NCBI GenBank assembly: GCA_002315675.1
Contig: DCHP01000089.1
Location: forward strand, 1-21,477
DNA length: 21,477 nt
DNA from: Rikenellaceae bacterium UBA1749
GTDB lineage: Bacteria > Bacteroidota > Bacteroidia > Bacteroidales > Rikenellaceae
Reading direction: 5' to 3'
Shown: one piece after another, positions 7,953 through 16,188 of the stretch
Numbering within the stretch: position 1 is the stretch's first letter
How the letters are laid out: each line of letters opens with the position of its first letter
Made by a program: the position numbers and the translations under genes
Notes under the pieces: generated by a model
What the model was told of the DNA's origin: nothing
Databases searched by the model: none
Seen by the model: the letters and a program-made list of their open reading frames with translations, nothing else

Positions 7953-8816
7953 ATGAAAAGAACAGCTATATTATTGCTCCATTGTCCTGATCAGACGGGG
8001 ATTATTACAGAAATTTCTCGTTTTATAACAGATAATCAGGGAAACATTGTTTATCTGGACCAGTATGTTGATACAGTTGAAAATCATTTCTTTATGAGAA
8101 TTGAGTTTGAACTGGATAATTTCCTAATCCCAGAGGAAAAGATTCTGGACTATCTAAATACAATGTATGGCCAGAGATATGATATGAAAATCAGCATTCA
8201 CTTTACGGATGAGAAACCAAGAATGGCTATTTTTGTAAGTAAAATGAACCATTGTCTTTATGATCTTCTAGCAAGGTATAAGGCAGGTGAACTTGATGTC
8301 GAAATTCCGTGTATTGTAAGTAATCATGAGGATCTTCGCTATGTGGCGGAACAGTTTCAGATACCATATTATGTCTGGTCAATTAAAAAGGATCATTCCA
8401 ACAAAAATGAAGTCGAAGAGTCTGAAATAGAATTGATGAGGCGTGAGAAAATAGACTTTATCGTCCTGGCAAGATATATGCAGATCCTTTCAGATAAGCT
8501 TATTTCATCTTATCCTCACAATATAATAAATATTCACCACTCGTTCCTGCCCGCATTTGTCGGTGCAAAACCATATAACCAGGCTTATGAAAGAGGTGTG
8601 AAAATTGTTGGGGCCACTAGTCACTACGTGACGGAGGAACTGGATGCCGGACCTATTATTGAGCAGGATGTTACAAGGATATCCCATAAGGATACACCTC
8701 AATCCATTTCCATGAAAGGTAGAGACCTTGAAAAGATCGTTCTTTCAAGAGCCGTTAAAAAACATATTGAGTGGAAAATCTTGACATACAGCAATAAGAC
8801 AGTTGTCTTTGCGTAG
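7953..8816 (+). CDS. purU: formyltetrahydrofolate deformylase
   Basis: PurU hydrolyses 10-formyl-tetrahydrofolate to formate and tetrahydrofolate, balancing one-carbon pools and supplying formate in purine synthesis. The 287-residue protein has an N-terminal ACT domain (about 5-85, starting AILLLHCPDQTGIITEIS) and a formyltransferase-fold catalytic domain (about 88-287). The catalytic set is visible as INIHHSFLP (Asn193, His195, 192-200), then GATSHYV (220-226) and Asp231 in LDAGPII. Length matches the usual 280-290 residues. It is the last gene of the operon and is followed 24 nt later by a strong terminator hairpin. Confidence is high because motifs span both domains in order. Confidence 0.95.
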   Translation: MKRTAILLLHCPDQTGIITEISRFITDNQGNIVYLDQYVDTVENHFFMRIEFELDNFLIPEEKILDYLNTMYGQRYDMKISIHFTDEKPRMAIFVSKMNHCLYDLLARYKAGELDVEIPCIVSNHEDLRYVAEQFQIPYYVWSIKKDHSNKNEVEESEIELMRREKIDFIVLARYMQILSDKLISSYPHNIINIHHSFLPAFVGAKPYNQAYERGVKIVGATSHYVTEELDAGPIIEQDVTRISHKDTPQSISMKGRDLEKIVLSRAVKKHIEWKILTYSNKTVVFA

Positions 8817-8837
8817 TAAGCAGTTCTTCAAGCGGAC

Positions 8838-8885
8838 AAAATACAAAGTCCTGTACCAGAAACAGTACAGGACTTTGTATTTTTT
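8838..8885. terminator. bidirectional rho-independent terminator
   Basis: A perfect 19-bp inverted repeat (8838-8856 and 8865-8883) with an 8-nt loop is flanked by an A run on the left and T5 on the right. It lies between the convergent purU and glycoside hydrolase genes and can end transcripts from both. Confidence 0.92.
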
Positions 8886-8945
8886 AGTCTTTATTCAAGT
8901 GGATGTAATGCATCTTTTACTGTGATATATACTTTGCCAGTAGAC

Positions 8946-10085
8946 TCATTTTGAAATTTTTTCAAGTTCGGCCCAATGCTCTGGAGTCATTGATCTTGCC
9001 GTGAAAAGGCAAATGCCATCAGCACCGGCTTTCATTGAACCGATTACAGCTTCATTTATCTCAGATGGGAGCAGGCCATGTCCTTCAGGGTCTTTGATTG
9101 AGGATTTATTTCTCCAATCATTACAAATAAATAGACCGCTATATAGTTTCCTGCCTTTCACTTTTTTACTTTTGTTATTGTTTCCGCTTTTTTTGCTTGG
9201 AGACTTTATGCTTTGAACCCCTTCTCTAGTAACTTCACCAACCCATGCGGGAGATTCAAGATAGAAATCGTTGTAATTCATAGGGAAAAAAGCATCAATA
9301 TTCCATTCATCCCACTGTTGGCGTACCATCCATTTTGCATAACTGTCTGGTCCCGGGAAAACATCTGCACTGACTTTTTTCCCTTTGGCATGGATAGCAT
9401 CAGCGATATTGTTTACAAGCTCAGTTATTTTATCGCATCTGAATCTGGCCCATTCAGCACATTTTGAAGGATCTTCAACTTTTTTAATGTCAATACCTGT
9501 TTTTTCCTTGAATTCAGCTACACATTTGTCACAATAGCAATAGTCTGCAGCTGGATATTCTTCATTCATTACTAATTTATATTTTTCCCATAATCCTTTC
9601 GCAAGTATGACATCTGCATACCTGATGTAGTCAAGCTGGATATAATCGACTGTAGGTATATCTGCTAATTTTGATAACTGGTTTATCAAATATTGCTGAA
9701 CTTCAGGTTTGTTTGGATCTAGTGTCCTGTAATAAGGAACATATGCAGGATGATTGTATGCGGATTGTCCTAAACGATTAACGGTATACCAAGTAGAATC
9801 CTGTCCGTATTGAGGCATGGTTGTAACCCACGCATGATATTCCATGCCAAATTCATGTGCTATTCTTGAAAATCTTTCAATAGCCTTGATGTCCATTCCT
9901 GAACCGACGCAGACACCTGTTATCCCGTGATCCTTGTACTGTTGAAATTCCTTCCTGATAATGGAATCATTCATTCTTGGACTGAATGAAGTCCATACAT
10001 ATATTGGAATTGTAGTTTTTGCAATTGTACTTATAGATGTTAGTGCAAATAGTGCAATTAATAATAGAGGTAAAATCTTTTTCAT
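8946..10085 (-). CDS. secreted GHL10-like putative glycoside hydrolase
   Basis: This 379-residue protein has a signal peptide (about residues 1-22) and a (beta/alpha)8-barrel of the glycosyl-hydrolase-like GHL10/DUF187 type, related to YngK. Characteristic pieces are YVWTSFSPR (29-37), VDYIQLDYIRYAD (146-158), the cysteine motif CYCDKC (183-188), SADVFPG (239-245), DAFFPMNYND (264-273) and GADGICLFTA (354-363). Asp and Tyr residues in these strand ends probably line the active site. The substrate is unknown; relatives are linked with peptidoglycan or glycan degradation. A Lys/Ser/Asn-rich insert at about 293-312 interrupts the barrel between strands and is probably an exposed loop. It has its own promoter close to the start, leaving a leader of under 20 nt. 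Confidence 0.8.
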   Translation of the reverse strand: MKKILPLLLIALFALTSISTIAKTTIPIYVWTSFSPRMNDSIIRKEFQQYKDHGITGVCVGSGMDIKAIERFSRIAHEFGMEYHAWVTTMPQYGQDSTWYTVNRLGQSAYNHPAYVPYYRTLDPNKPEVQQYLINQLSKLADIPTVDYIQLDYIRYADVILAKGLWEKYKLVMNEEYPAADYCYCDKCVAEFKEKTGIDIKKVEDPSKCAEWARFRCDKITELVNNIADAIHAKGKKVSADVFPGPDSYAKWMVRQQWDEWNIDAFFPMNYNDFYLESPAWVGEVTREGVQSIKSPSKKSGNNNKSKKVKGRKLYSGLFICNDWRNKSSIKDPEGHGLLPSEINEAVIGSMKAGADGICLFTARSMTPEHWAELEKISK

Positions 10086-10104
10086 TTTATTATTTGTGTT
10101 TACA

Positions 10105-10136
10105 CAAATATAAAATAAATAGGGCGGAAAAACAAC
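10105..10136 (-). promoter_or_regulatory. promoter of the GHL10-like gene
   Basis: TATATTTG on the minus strand (10105-10112) is a full -7 match. GTTG (10133-10136), three of four bases of the -33 box, lies 20 nt upstream. The -33 box falls in the loop and arm of the rpsA terminator. Confidence 0.5.
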
Positions 10137-10142
10137 CGCCCC
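10108..10142 (-). terminator. rho-independent terminator of rpsA
   Basis: On the minus strand GGGCGG and CCGCCC arms (10136-10141 and 10122-10127) enclose an 8-nt T-rich loop and are followed by TATTTATTTTATATTT. It stands about 72 nt after the rpsA stop. Confidence 0.85.
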
Positions 10143-10213
10143 ATTTATTTTATAGATATATATTAATAGTACTAATCAAAAATACCTAATTAATATATGT
10201 CAGTTTGCGAAAA

Positions 10214-11998
10214 TTAGTTGCCCTTTTCAAGTTTGGCTTTAAGTTCAGCTAATTCTGAGATGTCGCCAAGAGTTGTTTTTTCAGTTGCAATATTTACTTG
10301 CTGGACTGCCTTCTTGGTTGCTTTTTCAACCTTCTGTTCTTCGTTAACCTTCTTGTCATCAAAAACCTTTGAGTGAGAAACTGTCAGTTTCTTAGAAGAT
10401 TTATTGAATTCTATTACCTTGAAATCAGCTGTATCTCCGACAGTCAATGTAGTGCCATCTTCTTTCTGTAGACCACGTGCAGGGCAGAAAGCTTCACAAC
10501 CTTCAGACATTTCAATGAATGCACCACCACGTTCAGCAGTAGCCATTACTTTACCCTGGTGGATAGTATCTATTTTGTAGATAGTTTCATATGTATCCCA
10601 AGGGTTTTCTTCAAGTTGTTTGTGGCCAAGGCTTAAACGACGATTTTCCTTGTCGATTTCAAGAACAACAACTTCCATTGTAGCACCAAGTTGAGTGAAT
10701 TCAGATGGATGTTTGATCTTCTTTGTCCAGCTAAGGTCAGAAATGTGTACAAGGCCATCAATACCCTCAGTGATTTCTACAAATACACCAAAGTTTGTGA
10801 AGTTACGAACTGTAGCTGTATGAGTTGTTCCTACTGCGTATTTAGTGTCGATATCTTTCCATGGATCTTCAGTCAGTTGCTTAAGACCAAGAGACATCTT
10901 GTGATTTTCAATATCAATTGTAAGTACAACAGCTTCAACTTCATCACCAACTTTCAGGAAGTCCTGAGCAGAACGTAGGTGCTGGCTCCAGCTCATTTCT
11001 GAAACGTGGATAAGACCTTCAACACCTGGTGCGATTTCGATGAATGCACCATAGTCAGCCATTACAACAACTTTACCCTTAACATGGTCACCTACCTTAA
11101 TTTCGTGATCAAGTTCTTCCCATGGATGTTTAGAAAGTTGTTTCAAGCCAAGAGCGATACGCTTTTTGGATTCGTCGAAGTCAAGGATAACAACCTGGAT
11201 CTTTTCGTCAAGGTGAACAATTTCTTCTGGGTGATTAACACGGCCCCAGCTAAGGTCTGTGATGTGGATAAGACCATCAACACCACCAAGGTCGATGAAT
11301 ACACCATAAGATGTGATGTTTTTAACAACACCTTCGATAATCTGACCTTTTTCAAGTTTGGAGATGATTTCCATCTTCTGGCTTTCAAGTTCAGCTTCGA
11401 TAAGTGCTTTGTGAGAAACAACAACATTGTGGAATTCCTGGTTGATCTTGACAATCTTGAAGTCCATTGTGGTTTCAACAAACGCATCGTAATCGCGGAT
11501 AGGTTTTACGTCGATCTGAGAACCAGGAAGGAATGCTTCGATGCCGAATACATCTACAATCATACCGCCTTTTGTACGACATTTGATAAAACCTTTAACG
11601 ATTTCACCCTGTTCCATTGCTTCGGTAACACGGTCCCATGATTTAAGTTGACGAGCTTTCTTATGAGAAAGAATAATCTGACCCATACGGTCTTCAGTGT
11701 TCTCAACGAAAACTTCTACTTTATCGCCGATTTTAAGATCGGGATTGTAACGGAATTCTGAAGCTGAGATTGAAGCTTCGCTCTTGTAACCGACATTAAC
11801 AAGAACTTCTCTCTTGTCGAGTGCAGCGACAGTGCCTTCAAGTACCTCACCAGCTTTGATGTTGCAAAGAGTCTTTACATAATCATCACTGATTTCAGCT
11901 TTTGATTTTCCATAAATTGCAGTTTCATTTTCAAATGCATTCCAGTCAAAAATATCATTCTGAACTGATGCATTAAGGATTTTTTCGTCAGTAGCCAT
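10214..11998 (-). CDS. rpsA: 30S ribosomal protein S1
   Basis: S1 binds mRNA on the small ribosomal subunit and helps initiation, which matters especially in Bacteroidota where Shine-Dalgarno sites are mostly missing. This 594-residue protein has six S1 (OB-fold) domains, starting near residues 48, 131, 215, 302, 388 and 475. Domains 3-5 are the most regular, each with a G(V/A)F(I/V)(D/E) strand, GL(I/V)H(I/V)S or a variant, and ending SLGLKQL or similar. Domain 1 (EGTVAALDKREVLVNVGYKSEA) and domain 6 are more divergent, as usual. The start was taken at the ATG giving MATDEKIL, preceded by an A-rich region with no GGAGG. The gene is monocistronic, with a strong promoter, a hairpin at the predicted 5' end of its transcript and a terminator. 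Confidence 0.96.
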   Translation of the reverse strand: MATDEKILNASVQNDIFDWNAFENETAIYGKSKAEISDDYVKTLCNIKAGEVLEGTVAALDKREVLVNVGYKSEASISASEFRYNPDLKIGDKVEVFVENTEDRMGQIILSHKKARQLKSWDRVTEAMEQGEIVKGFIKCRTKGGMIVDVFGIEAFLPGSQIDVKPIRDYDAFVETTMDFKIVKINQEFHNVVVSHKALIEAELESQKMEIISKLEKGQIIEGVVKNITSYGVFIDLGGVDGLIHITDLSWGRVNHPEEIVHLDEKIQVVILDFDESKKRIALGLKQLSKHPWEELDHEIKVGDHVKGKVVVMADYGAFIEIAPGVEGLIHVSEMSWSQHLRSAQDFLKVGDEVEAVVLTIDIENHKMSLGLKQLTEDPWKDIDTKYAVGTTHTATVRNFTNFGVFVEITEGIDGLVHISDLSWTKKIKHPSEFTQLGATMEVVVLEIDKENRRLSLGHKQLEENPWDTYETIYKIDTIHQGKVMATAERGGAFIEMSEGCEAFCPARGLQKEDGTTLTVGDTADFKVIEFNKSSKKLTVSHSKVFDDKKVNEEQKVEKATKKAVQQVNIATEKTTLGDISELAELKAKLEKGN

Positions 11999-12040
11999 AT
12001 TGCTTCTGATAATATTTTAAAGGGTTAAACAATAATTTTG

Positions 12041-12061
12041 CTTTGTGCTCAAGACACAAAG
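12041..12061 (-). promoter_or_regulatory. 5' hairpin in the rpsA leader
   Basis: CTTTGTG (12041-12047) and CACAAAG (12055-12061) form a perfect 7-bp stem with a 7-nt loop. It lies right at the transcript start predicted from the promoter (about 12058-12061). It could protect the mRNA 5' end or act in control of rpsA; neither is shown. Confidence 0.45.
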
Positions 12062-12065
12062 TCTG

Positions 12066-12096
12066 CAAAAGTAGCTATTTTTATTTAATCTGCAAA
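12066..12096 (-). promoter_or_regulatory. rpsA: rpsA promoter
   Basis: On the minus strand TTTG (12093-12096), 19 nt, then TACTTTTG (12066-12073) is a full match to the Bacteroides consensus in sequence and spacing. It predicts a leader of about 60 nt. Confidence 0.8.
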
Positions 12097-12144
12097 GGGA
12101 AAATCGAAGATTATTAGAACTTTACATGTTTTTTATGCCATTTT

Positions 12145-12171
12145 TTGTGCAGAACTATCTTCTCTGCACAA
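12145..12171. repeat. perfect inverted repeat between divergent rpsA and ftsW promoters
   Basis: Nine-base arms TTGTGCAGA (12145-12153) and TCTGCACAA (12163-12171) enclose 9 nt. No T run follows on either strand in the right place, so it is not a terminator. It lies upstream of both divergent promoters, so a protein-binding operator site is one reading. The remaining 11999-12289 region holds no other gene that I can see. Confidence 0.5.
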
Positions 12172-12218
12172 TCCGATTCCATAGTTTTTTTGGAGGTCAA
12201 ATATCAATATAAATTTAG

Positions 12219-12226
12219 TACATTTG
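12219..12226 (+). promoter_or_regulatory. -7 box of the ftsW-to-ftsZ operon
   Basis: TACATTTG is a full match to TAnnTTTG. No -33 TTTG is correctly spaced; the nearest (12189-12192) is 26 nt away instead of about 20. The predicted leader is about 58 nt to the ATG at 12290. Confidence 0.55.
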
Positions 12227-12289
12227 CAATTAGCAAATCAAGTAACGTTTATCGTACAAAAAATCTATGGTTTGCGTAAATTTAATAAT

Positions 12290-13708
12290 ATGTTTGACGA
12301 GCCGTTTTTTAAGAAATTTTTCAAAGGCGATTATGCCTTGTGGGTAATAATACTTTTTCTATGCCTGGTGTCAGTTCTTGTTGTCTATTCGTCAACTGTT
12401 GCACTTGCACAGAAACAGGCTCAGGATAATTCACACTTCCTGTTCAGTCAGTCTGCGATTTTGCTTGGTGGTGTCCTGATAATGTGGGGTATCTCCTCTT
12501 TCCTTAATCCTACATGGATTGTCAAGCATGCAAGGGTTATATTGTATTTCGCAATCATTCTCTCTGCTATGGTATACATAACAGGTATTGGCGTTGAAAA
12601 GAATGATGCCAAAAGGTGGATTACATTACCCTTTTTAGGCGTTCCCATAAATCCGTTTGATTTTCTGAGGATTGCCGTCATTCTTGATTTGGCATGCCAG
12701 CTAACGAAAAAAAGAGACATTATATACAAGATAAGAATAATCCCGAATTTTTTGAAATTGGATGATGAGTCGAGGAAAAAGAACTGGATGATTCTGAAAA
12801 ATACGACTTCCGGAATGCTTTTACCATCATTTTTAGCAATCATTCTTGTATTTAAAGAAAATTTATCAACTGCCATTGTAATTTCAATCATGATACTAAC
12901 GATGCTGGCTCTTGGCAATGTCAGGAAACAGGAATTAAGGAATGTTGCGATCACCGGGATCGTTGTTGTAGTTCTTATGGTAAGTGTTTTCATCGTATTC
13001 GGGCTTGGACGTGGAGAAGCATGGAAGAATAGAATAATAGGTCTTTTTGTTGCTCCTGTAGTGGAGAATGTCTCGTCGAAAGAAATTTCAGATGATACAA
13101 AGGCAGAGTATTATGAGATTCTACGAAGTAATGATAAGAAAAATTCAAATTATCAGAGGACCTATGCAAAAATCGCAATGGCGTCAGGTGGACTGATAGG
13201 TAAAGGCCCTGGGAATAGTACACTCCGTTCCAAACTTCCAAACTCATATGATGATTTTGCATATGCCATTGTTGTTGAAGAATATGGATTTATGGGAGGA
13301 ATGGTTGTGCTGATACTTTATATCGCACTTCTGTTTAGGGGTATTACGATTGCCATGAGATCAAAATACTATTCACTCAGACTTGCAGCCTTGGGGCTTG
13401 TAATACATATGGTATTTACTGCATTTATTCATATGTCGGTTGCGACAGGAAATATGTTTACAACTGGGCAGACATTGCCTCTTATCAGTCGAGGCGGTAG
13501 TTCCATTTTGGCCAATAGTATAGCTCTTGGTATTATCCTGTGCATAAGCGCGCATAAGGTTAAGAAGGAGAATACGGAAAATGTGGGAGATAGTGCAGAA
13601 TCAGATATGGTTCTGGATGAGAACGAAGCAACATTATCAGAACATACACCAGTTCAGACAGAACAGGTAAATGTGGAGATCGAAGATTATCATGAAAATA
13701 ATAATTAG
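12290..13708 (+). CDS. ftsW: septal peptidoglycan glycosyltransferase FtsW
   Basis: FtsW is the SEDS-family polymerase that builds septal glycan strands from lipid II with its class b PBP partner. The 472-residue protein has about ten membrane segments. Family motifs are present: GKGPGNS (304-310), LPNSYDDFAYAIVVEE (316-331) with probable catalytic Asp322, and TLPLISRGGSS (396-406). The charged hydrophilic tail after about residue 430 is acidic. I chose the ATG at 12290 (MFDEPFF). An in-frame TTG at 12224 would add 22 residues but lies inside the -7 promoter box, so the transcript would probably not include it. murG begins inside its last codons (17-nt overlap). It is the first gene of the division operon here; the usual upstream neighbours murD, mraY and murE are absent. 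Confidence 0.95.
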   Translation: MFDEPFFKKFFKGDYALWVIILFLCLVSVLVVYSSTVALAQKQAQDNSHFLFSQSAILLGGVLIMWGISSFLNPTWIVKHARVILYFAIILSAMVYITGIGVEKNDAKRWITLPFLGVPINPFDFLRIAVILDLACQLTKKRDIIYKIRIIPNFLKLDDESRKKNWMILKNTTSGMLLPSFLAIILVFKENLSTAIVISIMILTMLALGNVRKQELRNVAITGIVVVVLMVSVFIVFGLGRGEAWKNRIIGLFVAPVVENVSSKEISDDTKAEYYEILRSNDKKNSNYQRTYAKIAMASGGLIGKGPGNSTLRSKLPNSYDDFAYAIVVEEYGFMGGMVVLILYIALLFRGITIAMRSKYYSLRLAALGLVIHMVFTAFIHMSVATGNMFTTGQTLPLISRGGSSILANSIALGIILCISAHKVKKENTENVGDSAESDMVLDENEATLSEHTPVQTEQVNVEIEDYHENNN

Positions 13709-14825
13709 CGGTGGTGGAACTGCCGGACATATATATCCTGCAATAGCAACAGCCCAGGTACTGAAAGAGAACTTCGGGGCTGAGATCCTGTTTATTGGAG
13801 CAAGTGAAAGGATGGAAATGGATAAGGTGCCAAAAGCAGGTTTTGAAATAATTGGACTGCCTGTCGAGGGACTCAAAAGAAAGATTACCCATAAAAATTT
13901 AATAGTACTTGCGAAATATATACGTAGTCTGATCAAGGCGAGGGGAATAGTCAAAAGATGGAAGCCTGATGCAGTGGTAGGTTTTGGCGGTTATGCATCT
14001 GCTCCTGTTATCAAGGCTGCCCAGCATTTTAGTATTCCTACCATCCTTCAGGAACAGAATTCTTTTCCCGGGATTGCAAACAGGTTACATGCCAAATATG
14101 CAAAAGTGATCTGTACTGCGTATGATGGTATGGAAAGGTTCTTCCCCAACACAAGAATCGTTAAGACTGGAAATCCATTACGGGTTAAGTACTATAACGC
14201 ATTTACTGATGAGAAGCGTAGGGAAGCATACAAGTATTTTAATCTGCAACCGGGATATATAACAGTTGTTGTAACTGGAGGTTCGCTGGGTGCAGGTACC
14301 ATCAATGGTGCAATGGAAAAACTGGTGAAATCGGATCCCAATCCTCCTGTCCCTATCCAGATAATCTGGCAAACTGGGGCTTATTACTGGGAAAGGGAGT
14401 TTGATTTCTATGACAAGAATGGGGGGATTTCTATCCCGATTAAAATAACGTCATTTATTGATAGAATGGATCTGGCTTATGCAATTGCAGATATGATAGT
14501 CTGCCGGGCCGGTGCCTCAACGATATCAGAAATTCAGATGCTTGGGATTCCTGCCGTCTTTGTGCCGTCACCAAATGTTGCAGAAGATCATCAGACTCAT
14601 AATGCAGAGGCTTTGGTTGAGAAACAGGCGGCTATCATGATAAAGGATTGTGAACTCGGGGATAAACTGCTAGAGGTAATTACAACCCTTGCTGTGGACG
14701 AGAACAGGAGAAGAACAATTTCTGAAAATGTCAGGAAAATGGGTGTATATAATTCTGCGGAACAGGTATCAGAATTGATTGTTGAGGAAATAGAAAAAGA
14801 TAAGAGGGTAAAAAATGCAAAATAA
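13692..14825 (+). CDS. murG: UDP-GlcNAc:lipid I N-acetylglucosaminyltransferase
   Basis: MurG adds GlcNAc to lipid I to make lipid II on the inner face of the cytoplasmic membrane. The 377-residue protein shows the GT28 two-domain layout: the N-terminal glycine-rich loop SGGGTAGHIYPA (6-17), GFGGYAS (98-104), QEQN (120-123), TGGSLGA (195-201), then the UDP-GlcNAc site with RAGASTISE (272-280) and EDHQTHNAEAL (298-308). The start at 13692 gives the family-typical MKIIISGGG. An upstream in-frame ATG at 13671 would add seven residues lying wholly inside ftsW and is less likely. murC overlaps its end by 11 nt, implying coupled translation. Confidence 0.97.
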   Translation: MKIIISGGGTAGHIYPAIATAQVLKENFGAEILFIGASERMEMDKVPKAGFEIIGLPVEGLKRKITHKNLIVLAKYIRSLIKARGIVKRWKPDAVVGFGGYASAPVIKAAQHFSIPTILQEQNSFPGIANRLHAKYAKVICTAYDGMERFFPNTRIVKTGNPLRVKYYNAFTDEKRREAYKYFNLQPGYITVVVTGGSLGAGTINGAMEKLVKSDPNPPVPIQIIWQTGAYYWEREFDFYDKNGGISIPIKITSFIDRMDLAYAIADMIVCRAGASTISEIQMLGIPAVFVPSPNVAEDHQTHNAEALVEKQAAIMIKDCELGDKLLEVITTLAVDENRRRTISENVRKMGVYNSAEQVSELIVEEIEKDKRVKNAK

Positions 14826-16176
14826 GATTTTTTTCATTGGCATTGGAGGAATAGGAATGAGTGCACTGGCACGTTTCTATCTGGCAGAAGGATGGAAAGT
14901 TGCCGGTTATGACAGGACTTCTTCAGCTATTACGGAGGATTTGTCAAGAAATGGGGCGCTGATTACATATGATGATGAGATTTCTTCAATCCCCGGTATT
15001 TTTGCGGAGAAGGATACATTGGTTGTCTTTACCCCAGCGATACCATCAGATTCAAATATTTTTTCATTATACAATAACGGAGAATATCATATAATTAAAA
15101 GGGCCGCTGCGCTTGGAAAACTTTCAAATTCAAAGTTCCTTATGGCAGTTGCCGGTTCTCATGGTAAAAGTACAACATCCACGTTGGCCGCATACATCAA
15201 TTCGGTGGCAGCAGGTGAGGGTAGTGCTTTCTTAGGCGCGATATCCAAAAACTTTGGTTCCAATCTTGTTATTGGCAATGGAAACAGACTCGTAGTTGAA
15301 GCAGATGAATTTGACCGCTCTTTTCTACAGTTGACCCCAAATGCCGCAGTAATAACGGCAGTTGACCCTGATCATCTCGATATATATCATTCTGCCGAAC
15401 AATTTGCAGAAGGTTTTGCCCAGTTTATTGAGTGTATTAAGCCAGGTGGAAGATTGATATTGAAAAGTGGCGTGAAGGTTGAAGTCAGGAACAAGGACAT
15501 AAAGGTTCTATCATATTCAATTGATGGAGATCAGGATGACTATCATGCAAGCAATATAGTTTGTGATGAAAATGGTTTCTATTCGTACGATATTGTTACA
15601 CCAACCAGGATAATTAAAAATTGCAGATTGGGAATCAGGGGGAAAGTGAATGTCGAGAATTCAATTGCTGCTGTTGCTCTAGTGGATAGCATAGGGTTTG
15701 ACGATGAATTACTGAAAGATGCCCTATCATCTTTCAAGGGTATAAAAAGACGTTTTGACTTCCATGTAAACAGGAACGATATTGTATTCATGGACGATTA
15801 TGCACATCATCCCGGAGAACTTGGCACCATGATTGACTCAGTGCGCCATATGTTTCCTGACAGAAAAATAACAATAGCATTCCAGCCTCATCTATTTACA
15901 AGAACGCGGGATTTTGCTGCAGATTTTTCAAAGGCATTGTCAAAAGCTGATAGGGTATGGCTGCTGCCTATATATCCTGCCCGCGAATTGCCTATCGAGG
16001 GCGTGTCTTCAGAGATGTTGATGAGCAATATTTCTGTCCCATGTGATATTGTTCCGTATAAGGACCTGGTTGACAAGGTATCATCAGAGAAAAAGAATCT
16101 TGATATCTTTATTACCGCCGGAGCAGGTGATATAGATAGACTGGTGGAACCGATAGCAGAAATATTGGCTAATTAA
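14815..16176 (+). CDS. murC: UDP-N-acetylmuramate--L-alanine ligase
   Basis: MurC is the ATP-dependent ligase that adds L-alanine to UDP-MurNAc, the first peptide step of cell wall precursor synthesis. Domain 1 has the UDP-binding GIGGIGMSALA (9-19). Domain 2 has the P-loop GSHGKST (114-120), EADEFDRSF (162-170) and DPDHLDIY (184-191). Domain 3 contains DDYAHHPGE (327-335) and FQPHLFTRTRDF. The P-loop uses Ser where most MurC have Thr (GTHGKTT), which is conservative. Length of 453 residues is normal. ftsQ follows 12 nt after its stop. Confidence 0.97.
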   Translation: MQNKIFFIGIGGIGMSALARFYLAEGWKVAGYDRTSSAITEDLSRNGALITYDDEISSIPGIFAEKDTLVVFTPAIPSDSNIFSLYNNGEYHIIKRAAALGKLSNSKFLMAVAGSHGKSTTSTLAAYINSVAAGEGSAFLGAISKNFGSNLVIGNGNRLVVEADEFDRSFLQLTPNAAVITAVDPDHLDIYHSAEQFAEGFAQFIECIKPGGRLILKSGVKVEVRNKDIKVLSYSIDGDQDDYHASNIVCDENGFYSYDIVTPTRIIKNCRLGIRGKVNVENSIAAVALVDSIGFDDELLKDALSSFKGIKRRFDFHVNRNDIVFMDDYAHHPGELGTMIDSVRHMFPDRKITIAFQPHLFTRTRDFAADFSKALSKADRVWLLPIYPARELPIEGVSSEMLMSNISVPCDIVPYKDLVDKVSSEKKNLDIFITAGAGDIDRLVEPIAEILAN

Positions 16177-16188
16177 ATTATTTGTCAG

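Noticed and set aside
11006..11641. Long plus-strand reading frame of 211 codons antisense to rpsA
   Set aside because: It mirrors the strongly biased codons of the S1 repeats; the encoded sequence has no domain-like pattern and rpsA itself is unmistakable.
13671..13691. Upstream ATG for murG
   Set aside because: The seven extra residues lie inside ftsW, and MurG proteins typically begin at the residues encoded from 13692.
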